Shown: positions 34,953-45,991 of the stretch, in pieces
Position numbering within the stretch: position 1 is the first letter of the stretch
How the letters are laid out: each line of letters starts with the position of its first letter
Origin: Calonectria ilicicola
Taxonomy: Eukaryota; Ascomycota; Sordariomycetes; Hypocreales; Nectriaceae
DNA length: 64,000 nt
Assembly: GCA_020809705.1 (NCBI GenBank)
Contig: CP085833.1
Location: 2,232,001-2,296,000, forward strand
Direction: 5' to 3'
The notes under the pieces: model-generated
Database searches by the model: none
What the model was told of the DNA's origin: nothing
What the model saw: only the letters and a program-made list of their open reading frames with translations
Position numbers and translations under genes: made by a program

Positions 34953-37900
34953 GATTTCGACGAAATCAAGGGAAGTTCGGGTACAGAATTAGACAATGAA
35001 ATTGGGATTCGAAGTCGGCAAAATCCTCGAGACGCAATGGCGATCGTCAGGTCGATAAGACGCGGGGAATCGAGGCGCGAGATGGGAGAGTGGTAGGTGA
35101 GGGGAAAGGGGGACCGTGAGGCGCTCGATTGCTTGGGCTGCTGGTCAAAGGGAAGCCGCAGGCTTAGTGATTAAAATGGAACCTTTAGCAAGGGAAATGT
35201 CGTAACCACAACCAGCGCAGAGAGGACCGTTGATAGTGACGGACGGATTTAAAACCCGGAGAAGATGGGAGAAAAGAAAAGCGAAGCGACGGGAGGTGGA
35301 GTGGCAGTTGAGGGATCGTAGTGAGGTTGTGGACAAGCGAGGTGACCACAGTAATACTCAGCTCCGCTCGGGCCCAGTCGGGCTTGTTCTTGAAATAGAC
35401 GGCGGCGCGGGGCACAAAGGGGGGGGGGAGGATTGAGTGGGTGAGCAGCGACCATGTACTAGGTAGGTAGCCTAGCGTCGTGATGGCCCAGGTTTCAGTC
35501 GGGTCGGCGTGGCGAACGGTGGATTTAGGGGTTGGCAGTACGGGGTTGGTATCCTAACCAAGAAGATGTGAGCCGAACGAAGTCGAAAAAGCTGGTCCGT
35601 GAAGAAGGGCGCAAAGGTGTAATGTTAAGCTCGCCAAGGTAGCACGTATTGCGAGCAAGCACATGCGAGTAACCAGACGAAACCGGAAGCACGACCCAGA
35701 AGGATGCGCAAGAGAAGAAAGGACAAGTCAAAACGGGGGGATGGGATGGGATGTGACGGGGATTTGGCTTGTAAATGAGGAAGACGAGATATGGGAATCA
35801 CAATCTGGTCATCTGATTTGCTTGGCTGTTGGTCCGATGGCCATGAGAAGCCATCAAATCACTGGACCTAAGTGTGATGAAGACAGCGCTGGGCGGCTAA
35901 GGGCCTGTGACGACTTGTCGCGGGTGGCGGGGTGGACGGGATGGGGTCAGACTTGGTTGCTTGCTAGTATAACAAAGAGAATTGGGTGGGCAGGGGACAG
36001 GGTGCTGTATGGGTTAAGTGGATTGTGTGTGGATTGTGGATGTGTAAGGGAACAGGGGGGAAACTGGGGTGGCTTCAGAGGAGGCAGAGCCTGGAAAGAC
36101 TGGAAGACGAGGATGGGATGATGCGGGCCGCGCCTTGGGTAGGGAACTCTGTTTTGGCAGGACTAGTGAAAGAATGGGAGGAGAGTAGAGCGGGTAGTGA
36201 TGCACATAGCGCCGAATGTTGAGCTCGATTGAGAAGCTGTCTGTTGGTGATGTTTGGTCGTATTGTGTGTCGGTTTGTGTTTGTGCCGTCCCATGACGCG
36301 CCAAGGAGGGGTATTACTGCCAATGGCTGAAGCACAAAGACACAAAGTGGCACGTACCTGGTGTTAGACGGGATAGAGAAATTAGAACCAAATAGCTCTG
36401 CCCGCTGGAATGAATATAGAAATGGGGGATTGAAACTATTACTATCGCAGCACGCACAGAATGCGACACGAAAGCAAAGAGGCACAGGGCGTAAGGCGTG
36501 AGGTGTGAGGTGAGGGTGAAGGAAAAGAGCATCAATCGCAGCGGGGGAGGGGAATGGTGAGGGTGGGCAAAGCGCGCACCCAGGTGCTGGGAAGCGGGGA
36601 TAAGCAAGTAGGTAAGGTAGCTAGCTCGCTGGCTTGGGTACATCCGGACAGGGTGCAGCAAAGCAATCCCTGAAGTGTGAGTACCTGCTTATTGGCATGG
36701 TAGTTGGAGCTGTCCTGGCCTTGCAATTGGTCCTCTGTAGGACGGTCGAGGTGTCCCATCTCTGCCCGTCTCCTCTCTCAGCGCCGACGACGACGACAAC
36801 GTGCATGAAAAGCAGCTGTTTTAACAGTCCACCCCGTCCATTGTCACAGAGCGAATCGGCCGAGTCCCTGTGCGGATGATCTACATACATGCGGCGCAAT
36901 CGCCTCTGCTTCCTTTTGCAGAATGGGCCTGAGCCCAGAAGCAACACATCATTGCCTCATCTGACCAACACAACTTGCCGCTGCTCGGCGTTGCTTTTTC
37001 GTTAGTGACATTTTTACACAGCCATGTCAGAATCATGTCTAGCTGCAGACAAGCCAACCCAGTCGCCAGTTACCACCACAATGAACAGGCACACCTTCTA
37101 CGCCTGTTTCAAGTGTCCGGCCTGTTCCAGGAATATTTCCAAGATGCTTACTCGTCAAATTATTCGGGCGTGTTGGCGACGGTTTCACTTTGCCCTTCCC
37201 TGCCTAGAGCCTTTTTCGGACCCTATGCATCCGCATTCGTCATGCCGCCGGCCTCAGCCTTGTCGCGTCCATGTCCGTCGGTCCTCGTTTCTCCCTCAAT
37301 AATTTACATACCTACTCAGGCGTGGTCTCTCAGGTGGAGAACTGGCTCAAAAAAGTCTAAAGGTGGAAATTTTCCTCGGCTGGGCCTCATCCGCCGAGTC
37401 CAGTTTCACCATCTCTGACAGGAGCTTGCTTGGCAGCCCTGTCTCATGACTGTCCTGGAACGCATAATCGAACACCCCCGTGGCGTTCATGCAAATCGCA
37501 GGTTTGCTGCGATGTCAGGTGTGCCGAGCTTTTGATGCACTTGTACCCTTTTTCTCTGTCGACTCTTCCAACACTCACCCAATATCCGTAAGGCACCTCT
37601 GAGGCGACTCTCACCACTCATGGCCAATCTACTAAAAACAGCCTCCAGCGCCTAATCTCCCGCCCCATTGGTCCAACTGGGCCTGGGCGCGTGTGTTTCA
37701 CTCTCCACCACCTCAGTCTCGTTTCATCATTGGATCGCCGGCCCCTATTGAAGGTGGCAGGGGGGGCTACCAGGGTGCACCAAGTCATCACCAACGCTGA
37801 CACTTAGGATAATCGAAGCTTGGTTGGTCCAGTGTCTGTATCAGAACTCTGGGGCTAGCTATGGATACGCCGCATGGCCTAGATCATTCTTTGTTCTGGC

Positions 37901-38507
37901 CTCGCCAGCTTGCTACCCGAAATATCATTATGTATTCAGGTGCCTGCCTAGTCAGTCACCAAATTTTAGACAGGCGTGGACGTGGTCCTCACGGGTCTCG
38001 ACTGTTCATTGGCACGCCGGCTCTTGCTCGACTCAAACTCAAAGGCCATCGTGCTTGTAGCTTTTCCAGCTTAACGCCACCTTAGATGGAAATTAGGGCT
38101 CATCTACCTAACTCCATTTCTACACGGTGATGCCTTGTTGTGCTTAACTAGGAATGTTTTGAGAGGGAAGCGACCCCGAGATACTTTCTCTCTCCTGTTG
38201 ACTTTGGTAAAGCTTGCACTGTAACAAAGCCTTGAACCACGAAGGATGGTTCGGCGATATTCACGTATCCATTCACTACTACTAAGGCTGATTGATGTCC
38301 TGAGGTAGGCCTGTTTACTGAAACACCAATTTCATTCTCTCTAGCAGATATCATTCATCTTCCTCTCCTCGAGTTGAATATTTCAAGCCCCACCCAAGGA
38401 CCCCGACTCCTGCTACCCGGAACAACTTCATCACCAAATTATGGCCTTCTCATTCATTTCTTTTGCGTCTACCACATATGGATGGTGTACTCATCTTCTC
38501 ATTCGCA
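34953..38507. other. 3.55 kb region upstream of the MAP kinase
   Basis: No conserved coding sequence was found. From about 35.0 to 36.65 kb the plus strand is purine-rich, so the kinase-sense strand is CT-rich over 1.6 kb. This is compatible with an unusually long promoter or leader. A GTACGT donor-like site follows CACCAG near 36360 on the minus strand, which could begin a leader intron, but no partner acceptor was settled. The rest is SEC24 3' flank. Confidence 0.5.
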
Positions 38508-41486
38508 CTACTGAACAACCTGCATAGAAGCATGCGGTTAGTATTCAGATCTACCTATTAGTCTGCGGATTTGAGCAGGTTCAACATACCTTTTCTCGCA
38601 TCATACCCAGCCATTGAGCAGCACTTACGCCCTGGTCTGCCCGATCTTCTATCAGTAGTGTCTGTGCCCAGAGCTTCAAGCTTGGCTCGCCATCTTCCCG
38701 CACAATGTATAGGTGAGGCACAATGATGCTTCCTACACCTAGTGATTGGTGATCCCGGCTCTTTTGAATAACTGCGCGGACACGCTCATTGAAGTCACTC
38801 TCCAGTTCTGGCACCCTGCCCTTGCCTACAGCAACCTGGGCCTTGTCTTCTACGCCAAATACGTCTTGAATAAGCTGAGGAACAGCATCCCGACCAATCC
38901 ACAGGAACTGAGTTTGACCATCATCAATCAGGTACAGTCCGTATGGCACCAATTTCTCTGATGAGAGGTTCTGAGGGGGCGGCAACACAATCTGGCCTGT
39001 TTCCGCGTCAGGTGCTCCGGCATTGTCGGGCATATCATGAAGCGAATAAAGTCGAGGGCAGATGTATCGCATTAGCAGCGGTACGGGGAGGGTTGACAGC
39101 AGACAGAGAGCAGCTGAGCGTATGTCTGATGGAATCTGGGCTGACTTTCTGAGACCCACATTCTTGATCAAACCCAGGAACAAGAGGGGCAAGCCGCGAA
39201 GGTTGGCCGGGAACTGTAGACCGCCGCCCATGCTTCCTCCAGCGAGCTCCTTCTTGAAGGTCTGCAATAGCTCGATAACCTTGCTCTGCAGAGCATCTCG
39301 GGCAGCGTCTAATCCACTTGACAGCGCCCGTTCCACGGCCTTGTGGCTGAAGTAGGTCGTAATGGCGCACTGGTCAGCAGACGCATACATGTCAGACAAG
39401 TTGGTGGTAGTGGGGAGAGCCAGTGTCATGACACGAATGCGGCGTTCGCCATTGCAGGTGGTATGCAGTACAGCAGCCTGGAGGCAAATGACATTCTTGT
39501 TAAGATTCTCATCGATTGCCACCTCGACTACATAACACTGATCACGAGGGAATGCCGGGAAGGCGCAGAGATCGGAACTTCGGTTAAAGAAGTTACCGTA
39601 GAAGGTGTTCATCCGCAGGCCAGTAGTTGCACGAACTCGAAGGACAGCCTCGAGGCCAATCTCAGACGACAGGTAATCGCTAAACTCGGAGGCAAACTTG
39701 AGGGCATCTTCCGGTCGCGAAGCGTGCCAACCAGGATAGAACCAAGTCTGACCACCAGTGTATCGGGGCAGATTGCTGAGAGAAGCAACGTCTTGGTATT
39801 GTGATGAGAATAGGAACATATCAACGGAAACCTGACTCTTGGAGCACTCTACAGCAAAGCTCTTGTAGAAGCTGTTGGATGTCTGCAGAAGGCCACCTTC
39901 CTTCGACGTGCCTAGAAGTTTCTTATCTTCCCGCATCTCGAGCTTTCCGACGCCCAAATTGGGGAGTGAAGCTGTGAGAACAACAATCTTTCCGCCAAGC
40001 GAAGAGATGAGCTTGTGAGCAGAACGAAGAGCAGATCCCATGCATGATCCGTTGCTCTGGTTGTTCTGGAACATGTCAGGCAATTTCTGGAGGAACTTTT
40101 CAACACTCTGGCGACTCTCGGACAGGGGAACCAAGAGATCAGTAGGAATAGGAAGGAAAGGCTCATCAAGGTCGCTGACAACTAGCATATTAGTCTCGCC
40201 ATTCTCGTCTGCATCCTTGGGAACGGAAAAGTAGTGGAGACTAGAGTCGACAGCCATGAAGCCAAGACGTGTTCGTCGGTCGGCATTGGGTATCCTGTTA
40301 AGACTATCCAGAATGGTTCGAGCGGCGGTAGCAAGCAAGCCAGTTGAGACAGCAGCGTAGCTCACATCAAAACAGAAAAGGTAGATCAACGGCTGGGGTG
40401 GGCGGACCATATATTCCTGGGGTGCGACGAACTCGACGACTGAGTGGTTCAGCTCGGGTCGCTGCCACCTGTCGACGCTCTGCTGAGCAGCAGCATCCCA
40501 ATCAAAAGCCTGAGGAACATCGTTGGTGAGGTTGCACATATTACACCTCCATCGGTGTCCTTGGTCCAAAAATGTAACATAAGGGTTGATGTATGTTCTG
40601 CATCGTCGACAGCGAGAGATAACTTGGTCCTGGACAATTGGCACAGGGTCCTCATCATCGTGGAGTGAGCCGTAGGGCTGGATGACCAGTGCGAGAGGCA
40701 GTTTAGACTTCTTAAGGAGGGAGTTGGTGGTAGGGACCGCATTCAATGTGGAGCGGAAGTATCGCGGGGGGCAGTTTGCCTTCGGCGATGGAGTCACACT
40801 GGTCTGAAGGCGCACAGAGTTAGTCGCAGGAGAGCTATCAACGTATTGACTCGTTAACTTACATTGGGAGGAAGGACAATGGGTGGAGGGGGAAGGTCCA
40901 GTTCGGAAACATTGAAGGGCTGGCTTAGCAAGTCTGTGGGGTAGAGCTGGTTGAGAACTGCTGGACGAGCCTGTCCGCCTTGCTGAGGTTGTTGGGCCTG
41001 GCCACCAAAATTCATGTTACTCATGCCCTGGGTAATGCCAGCAACATTGGGAGCGCCAGGCCCAGGCGGGGGTGCGCCGGCAGCTGGATATCCTTGATCA
41101 GGAGCTTGGTAGCCGCCATAGGCCGGAGCTTGGGGAGTCGCAGGCTGCGGCGCACCATAGCCTTGAGAGAACTGTTGGAAGCCCTGGCCGGGAGCTTGCT
41201 GAGGGTCGGGAGCGCTATAACCCCCATATGCCGGAGCAGCTTGACCAGAAGGTGCTCCATATGCTTGTGATGCAGGCTGGCCACCTACGGTGGCATTGGC
41301 ACCACTGCCGACCTCAAAAGCCTGGGCAGCGTATCCTCGCTTCTTCTTTTTGTGCGCTGCGCCCTGGTGTTGAGCGGCCGGGTCCTCGAATGATTGTTGG
41401 GGAGGTTGCTCGGCGTTTCCATATTGGTCGACGTTCTGGCCAGGATAACCGCCATAGTTATCGCCCGGCGGAGGAGGTGACGCCAT
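38508..41486 (-). CDS. SEC24: COPII coat subunit SEC24
   Basis: Predicted 949-residue cargo adaptor of the COPII coat, which buds vesicles at ER exit sites. A disordered Pro/Gln/Gly/Tyr-rich N-terminus (1-205, repeated AYGGYxAP) precedes the zinc finger C273-x2-C276...C295-x2-C298, the trunk ([15 protein letters not shown]), beta-sandwich, helical and gelsolin domains ([19 protein letters not shown]). Minus-strand exons: 40863-41486, 38590-40803, 38508-38519. The final exon is 12 nt and encodes VVQ and the stop. Without it the protein would end VC by reading into the intron. The frame stays open upstream to 41867, but I start at 41486, where [10 protein letters not shown] begins a normal Sec24 N-terminus; the upstream part is CT-rich leader. 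Confidence 0.95.
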
Positions 41487-44302
41487 GATGAAACGGTGGA
41501 CTAGCTTCGGCGCAGTCGAGGGATGTAGTTGAGGGGCCGATCGGTCGGAAATATTGCGGATGCGGCGCTGCAGCAGAAGCAGGCGTATATAAATGTGAAA
41601 AGGATGACCGATGGAGGATATTGGGGGAGAAGACAAGCACCGAGTCCGAGTCCCAGGTCGAGGGCGGGTGGTTGTTGGACCGGGATGAGATGGATGGAGA
41701 TGGTTGGCGGTCGGTGGTGGTGAACTCAGATAGATATCTGGTGGGTTGCAGTCTGGCCTTTTCCCAGCCTGACACCGCCACACCTTACATGCCACGGCCA
41801 CATCAACAGAAGTGACTTGCTGTCCAGTTCGACGGCCTAAACTACGACAATGACCACATGTTAACAATTGTTATGAGTCACCATTTCTGGTGCTAAGGCT
41901 ACCATTTCTTATTGAGGACAGGTAGGCATAAAGCAATTGAAACGGAGGCCGACGCCATAGCTTCGCGAACCGAATAGCCTAATGAATCCAAGCCAAAGCA
42001 GCTTGAAGCTCATTGAGCGGGGCAAGACTGCGTTCTCAGAATTTCTGGCAGCTGTGGCTGGTGCTCCCCCTCGATTGCGACGTTTGGGGCTGCGGGCGCA
42101 AATGTTAATTAAGCAGCTCTAGAGCTTGAACCACCTCTCCGCGGGACATACGCAACGCCTCTGAGCAAGTGGCATCCCACCAGCGTCACTAGCCCCAACT
42201 GTGGCAAGCAACAGAACAAACGTGGCTTGTCAACCAGATATGACACATTGAGGGGCGCCAAGGGAGATGCCTGAAAGCAAAGCAAAAATGGTAGATTTAA
42301 TGCGAAGATAAAGTAATCTCACACGTGTCCCAATCGAGGACGGGGAATAGGGTTATCTGCTATTCAATGATTCCATAGTTGGGAATGGGCATAACACTGC
42401 AAAGCAACCGCTGCACTTAAATTTCTTGTGTTAGGTGTTCGGCGCGGGCACGCTCAGCATGGCAGGATGCTCGGCAACGGGAATACCATCGATCCCGAGG
42501 AGCTTTGTTCTCCAAGGAGAGACTGGGCCAACTGGGCAGGCCGTCTGGGAAATGGTTCTCGATCAGCGGCGATTGTTTGACTCGGCAAATGCGAGCATCT
42601 AGACCTATTCGAGAAGGAACGGCAATAACGTCACAGGACTTCAACCCTCAACTTTTTTTTTCTTCCAGGATTCCCCAATTAAAATATCAGCATTGACTCT
42701 TTCTAGATAAAAAAAAATAAATGAATGGAAGATAAATTATTTATAAATTACTTATTTATAAACTTTTTTTCCATTTATCTTTTTTCTCTCACATGAAAGC
42801 TGATGCTTTTTTGGGCAGTTAAAGTTCTGTGGCTGAAGGCGAAGTCAATAATTAAGGAAACTCATTGAAGGGTTGTATTGTATCACGATTCCAGACCAGT
42901 ACTCTGGAGCAGCGACGCGACGACCATTTGCCGACAGCGGTGCAGCCACAGGGCTGAGGCACGCATCGCTAGCATTGCCCCAATACTTGAGCTGAACGGT
43001 GACACTCCGCAAATCGGGCTTGAAGCGCGCCTGATTATTGCATGCAGAATCTGCATCCCACCCCCCGCCTAGCGATGGGTTTGTTTGAGTCTAGTTTAGG
43101 CGCTGCGTGGACCTCGCAGTACATGTGCAAGAGGTATCTGCTCGACTCGGGGGCGACGAGACGAGACGAGACGGAGAGATGAGAGGAGGGCGAAGCGGAA
43201 CTGAGTGCGCTTCCTGATGTGACTGACCCATGAGGGGCCACAAGTCAGCAAAATGCGGCCCTAGTCGCTTAGTTCCATGACAGTGGTGACCTTTGAAACC
43301 AAAGTCCCAAGCCTGTGATTTCCAGATCATGCTAGGCTGTTTGTGAAAGTCGTGATGAACACGCTGGGAGCGGCGTGTCCTTTGCCCAGACTCGCAAGCC
43401 ATCTCGTGACGCCATCTCATGCATGCACACAAACGCGGCCACCATGGAGGAATCTAGCTCTTTCACTTTCATCCTTGCCAAGGCCGCCCTCGAGCCGCTC
43501 CGGCCCGACATCCACCATGCTTCCTGGGGAGGCTGCATGTACCTTCAGGGGGGCTGCTTGCACGTCCCCCTCTCTGGAGGCAGCCAAACGCCCGGAGGGC
43601 AGCACATGGTACCTCCCAGGTGGTCTGGGTCACTCCCATTGGCAAGCCTCGGCAGCGGGCTTGGTCATTAAGTTACAGGTGGGTATCAGCCTGGAAACCC
43701 AATCGTGTGAAGAAGGCTGCTCGCTGAGCCGCGGACTGGCTGGTGGAGGGGGCCCCAGCGCCAAGTTCCCGACTGATCGTCGGCATGCTGCAATATTTCT
43801 ATTGCCTCGTTCGTAACTGAAGCAGGGAGCACAGGCACCTGGGTGGGATGAACCCCTCGCTAGAGAGCTGGGCAACGGTAGAAACATGCCCTGGACCACC
43901 GTGTCAGCCGAAAAAGAGGGTCCTGGGGGACGGAGGTACCATGCTGCAAGTAATACCAATGTACCACCAGTCCACCACCACACCACACCAAATAAAAAAA
44001 GCACCTAAGAAGGCTGCACGCCGCATCCATCCACCATCTGTCCAAGTGCATGCCATGCCCCTTTCTTATTCCATTTTCTCCCATCGCGTCAATCATCTTG
44101 GCCAATCCACTATCTTTCTCCTTCTTCTCCCTCGCTTCAGGTTTACAACCCTCACCCTCTAATCGGCCATTTCCTTCTTGATCTCCTTCCATCGATTTCT
44201 CGCCCCTCACAGGCCTTGCCACACTTGCGCGCCACTTCACGCGACACTTGGAAACGATCGACGACACCCATTTCGACCATCCTCCCTCCCACCCTCTCAG
44301 CC
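41487..44302. other. 2.8 kb interval SEC24 / small membrane protein gene
   Basis: Divergent promoters at each end. It holds an AT-rich segment at 42650-42800 with an imperfect inverted repeat and a GACGA repeat (43150-43170). The 44.1-44.3 kb part is CT-rich on the plus strand, the leader of the small gene. No conserved coding sequence was found. Confidence 0.5.
42729..42781. repeat. AT-rich imperfect inverted repeat
   Basis: Arms AAGATAAAT (42729-42737) and ATTTATCTT (42773-42781) are exact complements. Inside them, ATTTATAAAT (42739-42748) is itself palindromic and close to ATTTATAAA (42754-42762). The unit could form a cruciform or be a relic of a small element. Confidence 0.6.
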
Positions 44303-44756
44303 ATGGCCAAACAACCTTCCACCATCAGGTACGAACCTTGATTTCCTTTGCGCAACTAGGAGCAAGGGGAAAGAAAAGGAAACCAGAATGTGAATAAACT
44401 AACATCGATCCCCAGCCAAGTCCTCCCTCTCATCATCGTCTTCGTCATCCTTGGTGTCGGCGCTTGGATCGGCTGGCAAATCTACATCAGCATCGCCAAA
44501 ATGCAAGAAACCGCTTCCGAGCGCTTCGGCAAGAAGAACGTCTTCTTCACAAAGGACGGCATGCGCGTCGGCGTTAAGCAGCGAAACACTGAAAGTTACG
44601 TCGACGCCACTCAGAGTTGGGTTGTAAAGGCCTGGAATCTTGGCACTGCTGGCAACGAAGCGGACAAGAAGAAGAGGTTTGTAGCAAACTGACGCGCAAG
44701 CTTGCGCACACTTGGCATCTCGTTGCTAACATCTTCTTCACAGCAAGAGCAAGTAA
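44303..44756 (+). CDS. Small single-pass membrane protein of unknown function
   Basis: Predicted 99-residue protein. After nine residues comes one strong membrane segment (about 11-33, VLPLIIVFVILGVGAWIGW). A polar tail follows with FFTKDGMRVGVKQ, YVDATQSWVVKAWNLG and a Lys/Ser-rich end (KKKSKSK). I recall similar small proteins across filamentous ascomycetes but cannot name a function. Exons: 44303-44328 (26 nt), 44416-44676, 44744-44756 (13 nt). Both introns restore the frame: the second runs from GTTTGT to CACAG with a GCTAAC branch point. Without it the protein would end in FVAN. Start and end were chosen by the splice fit. A topology with an N-terminus in the lumen or intermembrane space and a cytosolic or matrix tail is possible but undetermined. 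Confidence 0.75.
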
Positions 44757-45991
44757 AGGCCCTCGAGCCACCAAACAACCGAAGTGTACCAAACACTGCG
44801 ACATACAAAACATATCTTGATACCATTATGGACGGAAGCGCTATTTCAAATGTCTTTTTTTTTTTTTTTTTTTTAAAACTGGTTGCAATACCCCGATTAC
44901 CGTGGGTACTGGAGAATGGAACAAAGATGAGCAATACGAGGAATATTCGTGGTCTAGTTCAAATCGAACATGAGTCAAGGCCATGAATGATGCACCTTGA
45001 AGAATCACGAGATCCTGATGGGATGGGTTTAATGTACAAGGAGGCAAGCATTTCTTTACTGCTATTATCCTCGGAATAGGTGACTGATACGGGGCGTCAC
45101 CGTCACTTACTTGTCATGTGTATGAATGAGTGAAACATAATGCTACCTTGTCCCATCAAAGATTGTGCCCTTGTGACTTCTCGATATTGCAAAACCACTG
45201 CTTTATTTTCATAAAGATTTTCTTTTTCTAATGGAATTTATAACTAAAGAAAAAAAAATACCAAAAAAGGGGGAGGGGGGCTACAGAAATGCTTGAATTC
45301 ATTTACTTATCCATGTCATTTTATTTTATTTTGCTTGATTGACAAGTATCAAATATATTATTTCAGTTGGTCAAGGGATCTTAGGAAGAGTGGGGGGACG
45401 AAATGTTTCAGGGGATGTATTGCACACGCCAGCGAACCAAAACCGATATAATTCATGAAATATTTTATTGTATCATGTCACAACCATACCACTCTTGACC
45501 AAGCGACAACTTGTGCTGAAAGACTGCCTTGAAACTCTGTATATCCCGTTGTGATTTACAAGCTGCATAACCCCGCAGGGGCCAATATCCAAGATATCCT
45601 GGCAAATCGTAATCGATGATCTAGACTGGTTCCTCTGACTTGCCAAAATGTTCTGTTCAGTTCATTCCGTCATACTTTGGTCCCGTACCCCCAAAGAAAA
45701 CCGTTAACCCATGACCAAGAAAAAAGAACAAAGGTAAAAAAACAATAAAGAGCAGCCATGTCCCTCAAGGACGATAACGCCCCAAACATTGAATACGTCT
45801 GAAAACCGATACTTCCTTATGAAAACAAGGAAAACAATATTAATAGGTATCAATGACAATATAATCCATGTATTGCCTCAAATTTTAGAGAACCAACGAT
45901 GGTAAAGAAAGAAAGAAAAATCTGGTGTGGTGTTTCTCTTTTTGTTTTGTTTTTAACATTCAACCCAATCAACGGCCATTAACCGATCAGT
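44757..45991. other. AT-rich 3' spacer, 1.2 kb
   Basis: Convergent spacer between the small membrane protein gene and the Zn2Cys6 gene. It has a T20 run (44855-44874) and several A/T-rich tracts. No gene was seen. Confidence 0.6.
44855..44874. repeat. Poly-T tract, 20 bp
   Basis: Uninterrupted run of 20 T about 100 bp downstream of the small membrane protein gene, read directly. Confidence 0.9.

Noticed and set aside
41487..41867. 127-residue N-terminal extension of SEC24
   Set aside because: It is in frame, but Cys/Arg/His/Pro-rich leader-like sequence unlike Sec24; the normal N-terminus begins at 41486.
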